Shown piece after piece: positions 1 through 12,661 of a stretch of 64,000 nt of DNA. The first letter of the stretch is position 1, and every line of letters starts with the position of its first letter. The translations under genes and the position numbers were made by a program. The notes under the pieces were generated by a model. That model ran no database searches, was not told the DNA's origin, and worked only from the letters and a program-made list of their open reading frames with translations. The stretch comes from Diadophis punctatus similis (Eukaryota; Chordata; Lepidosauria; Squamata; Dipsadidae): NCBI GenBank assembly GCA_023053685.1, contig JALIGW010000002.1:241508677-241572676 (forward strand), in the 5' to 3' direction.

Positions 1-740
1 ACACTAAAAACACAAATCATATTTCTGTATCTCCCCTACAATTTACCACAATTAGATTCACATTGGAGATGTCAACTGAAATGTTTTGTTCCAATAAAGG
101 GCCAAGTTATATGTAATTTTTGAGGATTGCTGCATCTTTCTCTTCCAAGATTCTTTGTGCATCAGACTTCTTCTCTAGTTGTTCAACAGACTGGAAGACC
201 ACAGCTCTTAATATAATTTTTAGTTGCACTGAAATTTTGTTTGTTCTGACTGATACAATTTTGGGAGACTGTTAGTTTGTATATATTTCATTTTACACTA
301 ATATTTATATTCCCTGACTTTAGACAAAGAAAAAATTGTGTAAATTCCCAGTTCAGTTCAAAGAGCAGCAAATGTAGGCATTTTGTCAATTCCCAGACTA
401 CTTATCATGATGGAATTAGAGACAAATCATAGCAGGATGTGAAGATGTCTGACTGCCTTCGCAGTGTTTATTGCTTATATATAGTTTTTCAAGCAGCCAA
501 AGGTAGAAAAGAACAACAGCATTTTCACTGGTGAATTTTCCCCCTTCAATCTCCTCCCCACCATTCTTAATGAGCATCCGGTTGTTTGCAACCTATATGA
601 GATCACATACCAGCCAGGGAAGGTATCTTAAATCATTCAGGTATTTTAAATCATTAAAAGATCTCTTTGGCGAAAAAATAAAACAGGCCACGTTGCAAAC
701 TTTAAAAGCCGCTACAAAAATCTGTGTCACCAAATAAAGA
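1..740. other. V2R gene 1 intron 2, no exon
   Basis: No coding exon is visible. The first 100 bases resemble about 32520-32620, which lies just upstream of exon 3 in gene 2, so this is the intron 2 side of the neighbouring paralogue. In gene 2 the matching point is about 194 bp from exon 3, so gene 1 exon 3 should begin about 180 bp left of the window. Confidence 0.6.
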
Positions 741-1470
741 CTGAATGCACCAATTATCACATCAATCAAGAATAAAACCTTCTACGCACTGTAACAACAT
801 TGCCAAAAAGGCACTAAGAGTTGTTAATCTAATCTTGCATAGCTTCTTCTCTGGCAACGTTACATTACTAACCAGAGCATACAAAAAATTTGTTAGACCA
901 ATTCTGGAATACAGTCACCTGTCTGGAACCCGCACTGCATATCGGACATTAATACAATTGAGAGAGTCCAGAAATATTTCACAAGAAGAGTCCTTCACTC
1001 CTCCGCTCACAACAAAATACCTTATTTCACCAGACTTGAAATACTGGGATTAGACAATTTACAACTATGTCGCCTCCGATCTGATCTAAATGTAGTTCGT
1101 AAAACCATATACCAAAATGTCCTTCCTGTTAATGACTACTTCAGCTTCAACCGCAACAATACACGAGCACGTAATAGATTCAAACTAAATGTAAAATGCT
1201 CCAAACTCGACTGCAGAAAATACGACTTCAGCAACAGAGTGATCAATGCCTGAAATGCACTACCTGACTCTGTGGTTTCTTCCCCAAACCCAAAAAACTT
1301 TAATCTTAGACTGTCTACAGTCGACCTCTCCCTGTTTCTAAGAGGTCTGTAAGGGGCGTGCATAAGCGCACCACTGTGCCTACCGTCCCTGTCCTATTGT
1401 CCTCTTTTATCGTTAATTTTTACTTATGTTTATACAAACTACTACTATCCTATACATGTTTGACAAATAA
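741..1470 (+). mobile_element. 5'-truncated CR1/Jockey-type LINE (RT C-terminal end and 3' UTR)
   Basis: Broken reading frames encode the end of a non-LTR reverse transcriptase, including a region reading RPILEYS and later RNRFKLN, with internal stops. The 3' UTR has the segment AAGAGGTCTGTAAGGGGCGT seen again near 35250 and 52700, and the copy ends in GACAAATAAATAAAT. Family placement rests on protein resemblance only. Confidence 0.6.
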
Positions 1471-1531
1471 ATAAATAAATAAATAAATAAATGAATGAAT
1501 GAATGAATGAATGAATGAATGAATGAATGAA

Positions 1532-1582
<51 letters not shown>

Positions 1583-1584
1583 AT
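1462..1584. repeat. (AAAT)n/(AATG)n microsatellite
   Basis: Pure tetranucleotide array: AAAT units, a block of AATG units in the middle, then AAAT again. It lies at the 3' tail of the LINE on its left and probably grew from that tail. Confidence 0.95.
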
Positions 1585-2629
1585 TCTGGCTATATGAACG
1601 GGGTGATCTCATGTAGGCATGAGGGGCCCGTTTAGGGTAGGCAGTTTTCTGATACACACCCTTCACGTGGCCCTCATCCCTACATTATCACATACTGTGG
1701 TTGCAGTTGTTCACCCTTCTTTTACCTTTGGGTAAGTATCTATCCTTCTTTTCATAGTTCCCTTGAGCCAAACCACACTCTCAAGTTTATTTATGAAGAT
1801 GAAGAGCACTTAGCTTAAGAAAGAACCTTGATGTACCCCACTGTATGCTTCCCTCAATGTAAAAGTAGTTCCATTGAGGACTATACACCAAATATGGTTG
1901 GTTAGCAAAATCTCTGTCTAACACCTGTTTGTTCTTCAGCAAGAAACTCTTTCCTCATCTACCTATTCTCAAGTCTACTCAAGAGAACCTTAGCATTTAT
2001 TTTAGCCACAAGATCTATTAGACAAAGGGGACAATAAATACTTTTAATTCCTATTTTATAAATAGAAAATACTACTTCCAACTTTGACTCAACTGGATGT
2101 AGCAGGTATTATTTATATGTGTAAATCAACTTGCCAACAGACGGCCCCACCAACTTGTAATGTTTTTAATAAAATAATTAATTAATGCTACTTGTGACTA
2201 TAAGTCTATAAGACAAACACTGTATGTATTATCAACATTAAATAAGATAATCCATTGGAACTCTTTTCATGAATCTAGGATTTATTTACAATTAAAAATA
2301 TTATTTTGGCTAAGAGCATGTATAAAATGTAAGTTCTCCATCACAGTTGCATCTCTTTATTGTACAAAACGCCCTTTTACTGGACACAGAGCCTCTCTTC
2401 ACCTTTTTTAAGTGTGCAGAGAAGCCCCCAAAGTAGCTAGGATAGTGTCATGAGAGGATACGTCTGTTCTGATCTTGCCTCCTCCCCACTTTGTATCCCA
2501 ATTCCTTACCATGCGTCCTAAAAAGTCATAGTGAAATACTGCTCTTGAATACCACAGAGAAGATATGGTTTGATCTATCACTCAATAACAACCACTACCC
2601 CACTCAAAGATAGAGAAACATGCACACAC
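1585..2629. other. V2R gene 1 intron 2, old degraded LINE sequence
   Basis: No exon found. The stretch 1800-2060 is clearly related to 34400-34640 in intron 2 of gene 2, which shows that the two introns are duplicates. The common content looks like an old reverse-transcriptase fragment on the minus strand, too decayed to annotate. Confidence 0.5.
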
Positions 2630-2918
2630 CTGTGGGACTTTGTAGGGGGCTACTAATCTTGACATCTGGATGGAGATGTCTCTGCCAGCTCCATCAACAA
2701 GAGATAAAATGTTGTCCTTCCTTCCACAGCTGTAGTTGGGAACATTGGCTTCTCCAGTAGACAGCATGTCCAGCAAGGCATCTGACGTGCCAAGGGTATT
2801 CATATAATTGTTATGGATATTGTAGCCCAGTGTGAGATTTTGTAGGAGATAGGTATTCTTGTTGACCGCTTGAATATTATAAATGTAGCGCAGTATTCTT
2901 GACTTTTGAAAAGGTAAA
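2630..2918 (-). CDS. V2R gene 1, exon 2 (ligand-binding domain, lobe 1)
   Basis: This 289-bp exon encodes part of the extracellular Venus-flytrap (ANF receptor) domain of a vomeronasal type-2 receptor, a family C GPCR of vomeronasal sensory neurons. It starts after a TTTTACACCAG acceptor and ends CCACAG before a GTGTGTG donor. The frame is open throughout and includes LTLGYNIHNNY, DALLDMLSTGEANVPNYSCG and RKDNILSLVDG. The cysteine in NYSCG is a family landmark. Phase fits exon 1 (218 nt, leaving 2 nt). It has the same length as exon 2 of gene 2 at 35868. The next exon is off the left edge, so whether the whole gene is functional cannot be judged. Confidence 0.9.
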
Positions 2919-3623
2919 CTGGTGTAAAAGAATGTTCATATAATTATCATCAACAACAAGAGAGAAAAAAACCCCTTTTTTCTCTCTATGTAATCCTCTT
3001 TTTCTCCACAAGCCTAAGGAGTTTAAAGCCAATATGGATCCAAAACCAGAGGCAAATGATAGTTAACCGATACCATTTAGTATTTTTGAGTGTTGAAAAG
3101 ATAGGATGGAGGCAGTCCCCCACCATCAAAACTCCATCAAAATAGGTAACAGTAGTAATTTTCATCAGCCCAGGTTACAAACCATGCAATCATTAAAGTA
3201 GAAACTTAAATCTGTAAACTTAAATGTAAAGACATTCTATAAACAAGTCATCCTCTGTTTGTATCATGATCAGGCACTAAGTATCAATGAGCCATAAAAA
3301 TATGGAAGTGAGCGGGACGTGTGAAATTACAAAAACCACTATTTTTTTTAAAAAAAGTCACAGTTGAAGTCATGAGTTCAGGATTGGCCAGGGAGTGGAA
3401 AATAATGTGTAGTTAGTTCTTTCAGGGTTTTTTTTCCTGCCCCATCTTTGGATTGGAGTGTCTTCCATAAAAAAGAGAAAAGAGGGAAGGAATGGAAATC
3501 AAAACGATTCAATAAATTAGTCAGGTCCTGCAACATGGAAGTTAAGTGAAACAGGAATAAAAGAAGAAGAGAGTTGGAAGTGCAAATGGAGGGAATGCAG
3601 CTCCATCACACTGAATGACTTAC

Positions 3624-3841
3624 AAGAGAGACTGACCAGAAGGAGCCTTGGTGAAAGGCAACATCATATGTAATATTTTTCTTTCACTAATAACCAAACT
3701 AATGAGATGGTCTCCTGGCCTGTAGTAGCTCCATGGATTTTTTCCAACCTGATCGTCCAAATTCAGTGGGCACTTCATTCTAAGCTTCCCAGAGATTGGC
3801 TGGGACACCAACAGCATCAGAAACAGAAGCAGGAGATCCAT
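3624..3841 (-). CDS. V2R gene 1, exon 1 (signal peptide and N-terminus)
   Basis: This is the first coding exon: 72 codons plus 2 nt. It starts at an ATG giving a hydrophobic signal peptide (MDLLLLFLMLLVSQPISG) and then the mature N-terminus with KCPLNLDDQ and the family motif PWSYYRPGDHLI. It ends at CTCTT before a GTAAGT donor. The start is supported by two further copies at 37074 and 10397 with the same initiator context and length. It is followed on the minus strand by exon 2, about 0.7 kb away. No break is visible in this exon. V2Rs act at the plasma membrane, usually with G-alpha-o signalling (family knowledge). Confidence 0.9.
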
Positions 3842-4290
3842 AATTCATAGGGCTGAATCAATCGGCTTCCTATTTCTAAACCAAAACAATAAGAAGAGTT
3901 AAAAGTATTCAAAGAACTCTTACAAGATGGAAATGCTAGATTCTTTCCTCATATAGACAGAGATAAACTGAGGTTCACCTGCAAAGGAGAGAAAGATACA
4001 TTCAAGAGCACTGCCTCTGCCTTTCACAAAACCTGTGCCACACCAAGGGTGACCTGAGGCATTTATCCTCAGGAGGAAGGAGGATGGATGGAAAGAAGGA
4101 AGATCATTTGCACATTGCTTCAGTCTGTTTATGTCAAAAGCAGTCACTGGAGAATGAGCAGAAGAGGTCTCAAGTGATGGGGATAATCACAGTGAGAAAT
4201 AACTTCTCTGGGGATCTTAAACTTCTTTGGGGCTCCATGTGCTGAGGGACAGCTGGAGAACAGAACTTAGTGAAAAATCAGAGATACACC
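3842..4290. other. Upstream region of V2R gene 1
   Basis: The stretch just upstream contains the 5' UTR of exon 1. In the paralogous copies a conserved TTAG acceptor lies before the sequence AAACGGGAAGGAG, suggesting a non-coding leader exon. In this copy the same place reads TTTAGAAATAGGAAGCCG on the minus strand. No promoter could be identified by eye. Confidence 0.4.
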
Positions 4291-4574
4291 CAGAGGTGGG
4301 ATTCAGCAGGTTCTGACCAGTTCTGGAGAACCGGTAGTGGAAATTTTGAGTAGTTCGGAAAACCGGTAAATACCACCTCTGACTGGCCCCGCCCCCATCT
4401 ATTCTCTGCCTTCTGAGTCCCAGCTGATCGGGAGGAAATGGGGATTTTGCAGTAACTTTCCCACTCCAGGGAAAGTTGGAGGGAATGGAGATTTTGCAGT
4501 ATCCTTCCCCTGCCACGCCCACCAAGCCATGCCCACTGAACCAGTAGTAAAAAAAAATTGAACACCACCACTGG
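4291..4574. mobile_element. hAT-like short non-autonomous element (AACCGG family)
   Basis: The copy begins CAGAGGTGGGATTCAGCAGG and ends in CACCACTG. It carries the family hallmarks GGTTCTGGAGAACCGG and GGGATTTTGCAGTA shared with copies at 20477, 43666 and 49662. No clean 8-bp target duplication was found at these ends, so the copy is old or its ends are altered. Confidence 0.7.
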
Positions 4575-4933
4575 GAACATTGTTGAGGTCCTTCCTGTTA
4601 GGACCTATCATATGAAGGAAGGGGAATCTCAGGTTTTCACTAGTCCTCAATCCGGCTGTCAAGAAAAACCAAACCGCTATTTAGGCCTAAACAGGGTTTT
4701 TGTTGTTGCTACCACTGAGTTTTTATGTTGTTGTTTTTTAAAAGTGAGACTAAATTATCTGCATTCTTGGAGAAGCAGCATTCTGGTATGGCCCTAGACC
4801 AGGGCTGTCAAACTCCCTTTGGTATTTTTAAACCTCTGGGACCACCTCTCCTTCCTACCTGCTTAGTAACTGTTGAAGGGGAAGGGACCATTCCCTAAGG
4901 ATTCCCTTGATGGGATTCAGCAACTCCCTAAAC

Positions 4934-5576
4934 CAGTGGTTCTCAATCTGTGGTCTGCAGAGCCCGGACGGGGACTGCAATGGCATAGGCAGTGATGGCG
5001 AACCTTTTTTGGCTCAGGTGCCAAAAGGGTGCGCACGCGCATGATAGTGTGCGCATGCGTGCCCACACCCAAAATGCAATGCCCTCCCCTGTGCCATGCG
5101 CATAGCCCCCGCACTGCCCCCGTGCATGCACACAACCCCTTGCACTGCCCCCCCCACGCATGCGCACAGGTCTCACGGAAGCCTCTGGACTTCCGGTAGG
5201 CCCATTGGGCCATTTTTCGCCATCCTCAGGGTTCAGGAAAGCCTCCTGAAGCTTGGGGATGGCGAAAAATGGCTAGACAGGCCTACCGGAAGTTTGGAAA
5301 CATTCGAGAGTGAAAACGGCTGAAAAGAAGGCCAAAAATCAGCTGGCCATCGCCCACATGCATGCTGGAGCTGACACAGGGCAACGCCTTGCGTGCCCTC
5401 AGATATGGCTTTGCGTGCCACCTGTGGCACACGTGCCATAGGTTCGCCATCACTGTCATAGGGAGTCCATGAAAGTTTTAAAAAAATGTTATGATTTGAA
5501 TCTTGAATTAAGCCTTAGGGATCACAAAAAGGTATTGAAAGGGAGTCTGTGGTGATGAAAAGTTTGAGAACCACTG
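4934..5576. mobile_element. hAT-type element (CAGTGGTTCTCAA termini), host of a nested element
   Basis: Inverted ends CAGTGGTTCTCAATCTG and GTTTGAGAACCACTG are the type seen in Charlie-like hATs. The 8-bp flanks CCCTAAAC (4926-4933) and TCCTAAAC (5577-5584) match at 7 of 8, as expected for a hAT target duplication. Its interior is split by a second element at 4990-5455. Confidence 0.8.
4990..5455. mobile_element. Nested hAT-type element (CAGTGATGGCGAACC termini)
   Basis: Inverted ends CAGTGATGGCGAACCTTTTT and AGGTTCGCCATCACTG. The interior is GC-rich with several GCGCATGCG-like stretches. The flanks share CATAGG but not a clean 8-bp repeat. It sits inside the element at 4934-5576 and so is the younger of the two. 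Related to the copy at 11147. Confidence 0.75.
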
Positions 5577-6926
5577 TCCTAAACTATTCTCTACCTGTCT
5601 CCCTCTCACATGTCCCCCTTTTCAATGGATCCTTCTGTTCAGCCTCCCTTTAAATCCACTCATCATCCTCATCTTTCTTGAATAAGAGATCTCTTTCTTC
5701 CTGTTGTTGCTTTAGCACTTCAGTGATAATATGAGGCCAAGAATCAGGATTTTGTCCCTTTTCTGAGTCTTCCAATCTTCCCTTTGACTTCACCTCAGGC
5801 TAATGTGAAACAGGAGCAGCTCCACCTTCCACTTTTTCCATCACTGTTTGCCTAGTAGAAGCTGAGTTTATTTCTGAGGCCGATGCCTGGAGGGTTTGAG
5901 ATCTCCCTGGATTAAATTCTCTTCCTCTAACAGCCAATTCTTTTTTTCTTTTTCTTTTCACTGACAGAACTTGGAGGTCTCTGGAATCTGAGGCAACCGC
6001 ATCTCTGCCACCAAATGTTGCAAATTCTGTTTTTTTTTCCTTTTTTTGAACCACCAATAACTAGATTGATGCAGACTCAATACTCCCAAAGGACTGAAAA
6101 CTTGAACAGGTGATTTGGGTTTTCTGTCCACAGTGTCTGGGGAGACATTTTCATTTCACAAAAGGAAAGCTTACAATTTCCCCCCAAAAAAGGAATTATA
6201 AATTATAAATGCTTTCAACTAATGCCAAAATTAATACTAAAGATGTTTTCTATTTCAGCTCTCTATTTTCTATAAGCTCTTTATCCACACTGGTTTCTTT
6301 AATGTCCAATTTAACTGCATCTTCTTACTTTTTAATCTGTTTTTGGTTTCTGTTTCCTATTTTTCTTCTGTCAAAGTCCTGGAGTTTTCCTTCATTGTTT
6401 TAATGAAGGAAAACAAGAATATTTTTTCAATATTCTTTGTTTCTGTTTTTTGTTTTTGTTTTTGTTTTCTTACTCCAGTCTTCATCTGAGGAAGTTTTCC
6501 TAAAAGAGAGAAAATTTCGCCTTCAACTCATCCAGTTCTGAGGGAACGCAAAAGACCTGCCTCTCTCTCTCTCCCTAGTGGCTGCCTCTATTCCTGGCCT
6601 GCCCCTGTCGTCATGGCAACCCAGCAGCAGCCAATTAAACAGGAGGGAAGAGACAATGGCTGCCTGTGAACTCAGCCACCAACCAGCCTCATGGAGAAGA
6701 GGTTGAAGACAAAAAGGGGAGGGACAGGAGGGTATCAAATAAGGATAAAATTAAAAACTTTTTGTGATGAGAGACAAAAACTCCCACAAATGCAGAGGGA
6801 GGGGAGGCTGAAGTCCTGTAAGGATCTCCTCTACCTAAAAATTCTCCTCTAATGGAGGCTCTTGGGCAAGTGGATGCAGCAACTGCCCAGTGAAAGGCAC
6901 TGAGAGTGAAAGCTGAGGGCTGTACA
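5577..6926. other. Intergenic DNA, no gene recognised
   Basis: No open reading frame with recognisable protein similarity was found on either strand. The sequence is pyrimidine-rich around 6200-6480, with a TTTTTGTTTTTG-rich stretch, and has a few degraded repeat-like patches. Confidence 0.5.
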
Positions 6927-7140
6927 TGTTAGATAGGGTGAATGGAAGAGGCAGACAGAAGTGGCTTCAAAACAACAGCTCTTTCTTTGGCAACTATTTA
7001 CAATCCAGCAAAGGGGCCTGTCTGACAGCCAGCCCTTTTATAGGGAGCTGTCAGGGTTTAACCAATCAGCAGTCAGTATGCTTCCCACCTAAATGGAGGA
7101 CCTGACTGAAGCCTTTGTGCTTCAGTCCTAGTATCTAACA
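6927..7140 (-). mobile_element. Solo LTR, 214 bp
   Basis: The unit starts TGTTAGATAG and ends TATCTAACA, so it has TG...CA ends with a short inverted repeat. It is flanked by a perfect 5-bp duplication, GTACA (6922-6926 and 7141-7145). On the minus strand it carries a CCAAT-like GATTGG and a TATA-like CTATAAAAGGG at about 7033-7043, which sets the orientation. No internal retroelement sequence adjoins it, so it is a recombined solo LTR. Family unknown. Confidence 0.8.
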
Positions 7141-7282
7141 GTACAGTAGAACAACTTTCAAATAATGGAGCTGGGATATTGGTCATCCTGTACTCTTCCT
7201 TGTAAGGATGGACCCGCCAATTCCATCAGCACCCCTTTTAACTCAAATCCCCAGTTTTCTCTTCTAGGCCAAGCTGTATATA

Positions 7283-7929
7283 CCGTATTTTTCAGAGTAT
7301 AAGATGCACCTGAGTATAAGACGCACCTTAGTTTTTGGGGAGGAAAATAGGGGGGGGGGAGAAATCTGCCTACCAGGTATTCATCTGGCTAGCATCTTTA
7401 GTCTGGTCAGCTTCAGCACATTATTTTATCCCTTGGTTAGGACTTAAAAAAAACATTCTTCGGAGAGAGTAACAATGAAAGAGCCTGCAAGCCCATAAGA
7501 GCTGGGAAGATCATTAGCACCTGGTTAGGGCTAGAAAAAAACTTATTCGGAGCAAGTAGAGCAATGAAAAAAACTCTGCAAAGACTTGGGGCTGGAAAAA
7601 CATTCTTCAGAGAGAGTAACAATGAAAAAGCCTGCAAGCCAGTAAGAGCTGGGAAGATAGATAGCACCAAGTTAGGACTAGAAAAAAACTTTTTCGGAGC
7701 AAGTAGTACAATGAAAAAAACCCTGCAAAGACTTGGGGCTGGAAAAACATTCTTCGGAGAGAGTAACAATGAAAAAGCCTGCAAGGTAAGAGCTGGGAAG
7801 ATCTGTTAGCACCTAGTTAGGGCTGGAAAAAAAGCTTCGAAAAAGCTACATTCGAAGTATAAGACACAGCCAAATTTTCAGCCACTTTTAGGGAGGAAAA
7901 AGGTGCATCTTATACTCCAAAAAATACAG
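7283..7929. mobile_element. Mariner-like TIR element, copy 1
   Basis: The ends are inverted repeats CCGTATTTTTCAGAGTATAA and TTATACTCCAAAAAATACAG, flanked by TA on both sides (7281-7282 and 7930-7931). The interior contains a tandem repeat with a period of about 148 bp (anchors near 7453, 7601 and 7749). It has no transposase ORF. Copies 2-4 lie at 12662, 17321 and 37811. Confidence 0.85.
7440..7830. repeat. 148-bp period tandem repeat inside mariner-like copy 1
   Basis: The phrase ATTCTTCGGAGAGAGTAACA recurs with small changes near 7453, 7601 and 7749. Between repeats are matching GAGCAAGTAG and CTTGGGGCTGGAAAAA stretches. Copy 2 at 12662 holds only one shortened version of the unit. Confidence 0.8.
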
Positions 7930-7931
7930 TA

Positions 7932-8420
7932 TTTATTTATTTATTTATTTTATTTTGCGATTCTTATAGGCCGCCCTACTCCCTGGGGACTCAGGGCGGC
8001 GTACAACATATATAAGAACATCTGAATACTATATAAAAAAATACTATAAAAACAACAATAATAAAATAGTGATTAAAAAGATAAAAACAACACAAGCAAC
8101 AGTCACAATCACCCCGCCTGCAGGAAGAGCCATGTCTTAATGGCTTTCTGGAAGGCCAGCAAGGTGGGAATGATTCAGATCTCTGGGGGGAGTTGGTTCC
8201 AGAGAGCTGGAGCTCCCACAGAGAAGGCTCTCCCCCTAGGGCCCGCCAACCGACATTGTTTGGTTGAAGGGACCTGGAGGAGACCAACTCTGTGGGACCT
8301 AACTGGTCGTAGGGATGTATGAGGTAGGATGCGGTCCCAAAGATAACCTGGTCCTAAGCCATGTAGGGCTTTGAAGATGATAATCAACACCTTGAATTGC
8401 ACTCAGAGACCAATGGGCAA
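7932..8420 (-). mobile_element. L2-type LINE 3' end (minus strand)
   Basis: Reading minus, fragments encode the conserved L2 carboxy end, including FKALHGLGPGYL, LRPVRSH and APALWNQLPPEI, followed by the 3' UTR with CGCCGCCCTGAGTCC and an AAAT tail at 7932. Compare the plus copies at 44425 and 51817. Frameshifts and stops make it inactive. Confidence 0.85.
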
Positions 8421-8892
8421 TATTAACATTACCCCTCCAGATAGGAAACATAATCCATCAACAATCGACCAGAATAAACCATAACACAAAGACTCTGAAC
8501 TGGTCCTTTGAAGCACTTGGAAGTCTTTTGCGGTGGAGTTTCAAACAAAGTCTCAGAGATGGGAATGTCAACGAGTCACACCATACCAAGTGCATCTACA
8601 CAACCAGAGGAACTGCCACCCTCCTAAACCAACTTCTGGATGGTTGTGGCAAGAAATTAGGTCATACCATCTGTGCACTGTTGGCGCTGCAGAACTCCCA
8701 GTTCATTGTTTATTTGAGAAACCAAGAAACGTCAAAACTTAAAGTATCTCAGTGTTTTTATCAGTATGGAAAGACAACACAGAAAGTGTCAAGGAAACTA
8801 AAACAAAAATTTCTACCAACTCCATAATTTTCTCTTAGTCAATGACGTAGTCCACAGGCTGTCAAGTTCCTGCCTGTCACTCAGCTCTCATG

Positions 8893-8893
<1 letters not shown>
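8421..8893. other. Intergenic, unassigned
   Basis: Two overlapping short frames at 8528-8827 show no recognisable domain. The text around 8550-8760 looks like a decayed protein-coding element, perhaps part of a LINE, but no family could be supported. Confidence 0.3.
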
Positions 8894-10396
<1,503 letters not shown>

Positions 10397-10614
10397 ATGG
10401 ACCTCCTGCTGCTGGTTCTGATGTTTCTGGTGTCCCAGCCAGTCTCTGAGAAGCTTAGAATGAAGTGCCCACTAAATTTGAACAACCAGGATGGGAAAAA
10501 ACCATGGAGCTACTATAGGCCAGGAGATCTTCTCATTAGTATAGTCGTCTCTGCATCAATAACAGCACCTGCAATATTACGTTTCAACCTGGCTCCTTCT
10601 AGTCAGATTCTGAT
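10397..10614 (+). pseudogene. Orphan V2R exon 1 on the plus strand
   Basis: An intact first exon of 218 nt encodes a signal peptide (MDLLLLVLMFLVSQPVSE) and then KCPLNLNNQDGKKPWSYYRP, closely matching exon 1 of genes 1 and 2. It ends TCTGAT before a GTAAGT donor. The orientation is opposite to the rest of the cluster: head-to-head with gene 1 and facing the 3' end of gene 2. No exon 2 was found on the plus strand in the following 3 kb. The only other plus-strand V2R trace is the 7TM scrap near 16390. It is most likely the remnant of an inverted duplicate; an alternative is a promoter-bearing first exon spliced to something unseen. Confidence 0.8.
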
Positions 10615-11146
10615 GTAAGTCATTTACTGTGATGGAGTTTCATTCCCTACATTTGCAGTTCTAACACTCTTCTTTTTTCCTTCTTATTTTCCTTCTGTAT
10701 TGCAGGACCTGACTAATTTCTTGAATGCTTTTGATTTCCACGGTTTTTCTCTTTTGTCTTATTTTCTGGGAGAGGCTCAAATCCAAACATGAGGAAAATA
10801 AAATCTGAAAGAGGTCCACATTATTTTCCTCTCCCTGTTCAATCCTGAATTCATGACTTGGATACTGAGTTTCGTTGAAAGTAGTGATTGTTGTAGCTTC
10901 CCCTGCCCAGATTATTTCCATATCCATTTCCTTCCAGTATTAGGCAGACTTCAGAGGAATGGGAATACTGATTCCCATATAGCTATTAAGGAGATGAGCT
11001 TGAGGCCTTCCTAAGTAATTTTGAAGAAATCTTCCAAGCTTTTTCAGAGCCCAGGATATCACTTATATGTGTTATCTGTTAAAGGGCTGCTTAAGTCAAA
11101 TATTGGCTAATAAAAGAAGGCCTATCAACAGTTTAAAAACATATAT
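10615..11146. other. Intron-like sequence after orphan exon 1
   Basis: The first 60 bases (GTAAGTCATTTACTGTGATG and on) match intron 1 of gene 1 read on the minus strand from 3623. Beyond this nothing recognisable was seen. Confidence 0.5.
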
Positions 11147-11471
11147 CAGTGATGGCACACGGAGCCATATCTGCAGGCATGCGAGCCATTGCTGTAGCTC
11201 AGCTCTAGCACGGAGGCTCTGGGAGGGAGTTTTCGGCTTCTGGAGGGCCTCTGGGGGGACGGGGGAGCCTGGGGAGGGCAAAAAATGGGCTTCCCAACAC
11301 CAGAAGTTGGGAAATGGGCCATTTCCGGCCTCCAGAGGGCCTCCGGGGGTGGTGGAGGGCATTTTTGCCCTCCCCAGGCATTGAATTATGGGGTGTGGGC
11401 ACTTGCGCATGTGCGATAGCACGCACGCATGCACTTTCAGCACCCGAGGAAAAAAAGGTTTGCCATCACTG
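11147..11471. mobile_element. hAT-type short element with 8-bp target duplication
   Basis: Inverted ends CAGTGATGGCACAC and TTTGCCATCACTG, flanked by a perfect 8-bp duplication ACATATAT (11139-11146 and 11472-11479). GC-rich interior without a transposase. Same family as the nested copy at 4990. Confidence 0.92.
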
Positions 11472-12223
11472 ACATATATACTTGAAGTAACTGGTATCTC
11501 AGCAGAAGAAACCAGAAGGAGGTTTTTATCATTGAGGAAAGTGAACAAAGAGAGTGAACTAGGCAAAGAGCTTAGTTCAAGTACTGGCCTAGGTTTTTTT
11601 TTAAAAAAGCAGATTTCAGGCAACAGACCCTTTTTCAATGGCCTTGGGGACTAGCTAAGCTTGTCTGATTTATTTGGTCACCTTATCTCAAATCTCAAGG
11701 CATTTTGAATAGAGGCAACGAGGGGAACTCTAGACAGAAAATCAACACAGAGAGAAGTCTCTCATGGACTATATGAAAACAGAGACAAACTTTATTCCCA
11801 ATACAACAACACCGTGAGTAAAGTGTCAGAGAGCGTCGTTTCCTCAAGAAAAGGAGGGAAGATCAGGGAATGGATCACTCGCTCTCCTTGCTCCCCTGTT
11901 TCGGCTTCAGCTACAACCCTTTCCTCATCATTGGATGTGACAAAGACCGTTCTTCTCTAGGCAGATTTTGAAGAAGGTGGACTCTCCCTGCAACTTCTTT
12001 CTTCTTCCCTGAATCAATCAGCAATTCAACCTCTCTGTGTCTCAGGAATCCTGGAGGGGAGGGAGATGATGGGGACACAAGGAAAGATGGCCTAGTGCTC
12101 CTTGTTTCCATTCTTAAACTCAAGTAAAACACACTTTCCCAAATTATGCCATGGGCTTTTTCTGGAAAGCTATGTAGAGTTAGAAATTTGAAAACATGAA
12201 GGGGCATTTTATTATGCTTAGTG
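11472..12223. other. Intergenic, no gene recognised
   Basis: No supported coding region on either strand. Short open frames at 11911-12207 lack any family resemblance. Confidence 0.4.
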
Positions 12224-12604
12224 TGTCAGCACGGAATCAGACCTGGCTGAAGCCATTTTGCTGCTTCACAGTTGCCACACACTTTGTGTGTGGGGGGGTG
12301 TATTGGGATGCTTCACAGACATAACAAAGACTTTCTGATGGGAACCAAGGTCATATCAACAGGTGTCAGTTGAAGGAGGAGAGGAGCGACCGAGGAGCCA
12401 GCCAACTGCTGCAATTGGACAATGTGACTGATGACTCATGGGAAAGGAAACTTTCACTCTTTTAATTATGCTGAAACTGTGGGAAACTTTTAGAGTTGGT
12501 TTTCACCTAGCTGTGCCGGTTTGATATGTCCAATAAACATGTTAGAGGGACATTTCTGCCTTGGAGTTCTGATTTCTTTGGATGCATTACTCGGAACCCT
12601 GACA
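12224..12604 (+). mobile_element. Possible solo LTR, 381 bp
   Basis: The stretch begins TGTCAGCACGG and ends AACCCTGACA, giving TG...CA ends with a TGTCAG/CTGACA inverted pair. A polyadenylation signal, CCAATAAACATG, lies in its last third. The flanks do not show a matching 5-bp repeat. To its right begins the block paralogous to 44090, so the LTR lies at the edge of the V2R duplication. Confidence 0.45.
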
Positions 12605-12661
12605 AGAGGTTGTTGAGCCTTCAGGGTGCTGTTTTGCAGTTGGATCATTACTTTTGAATTA

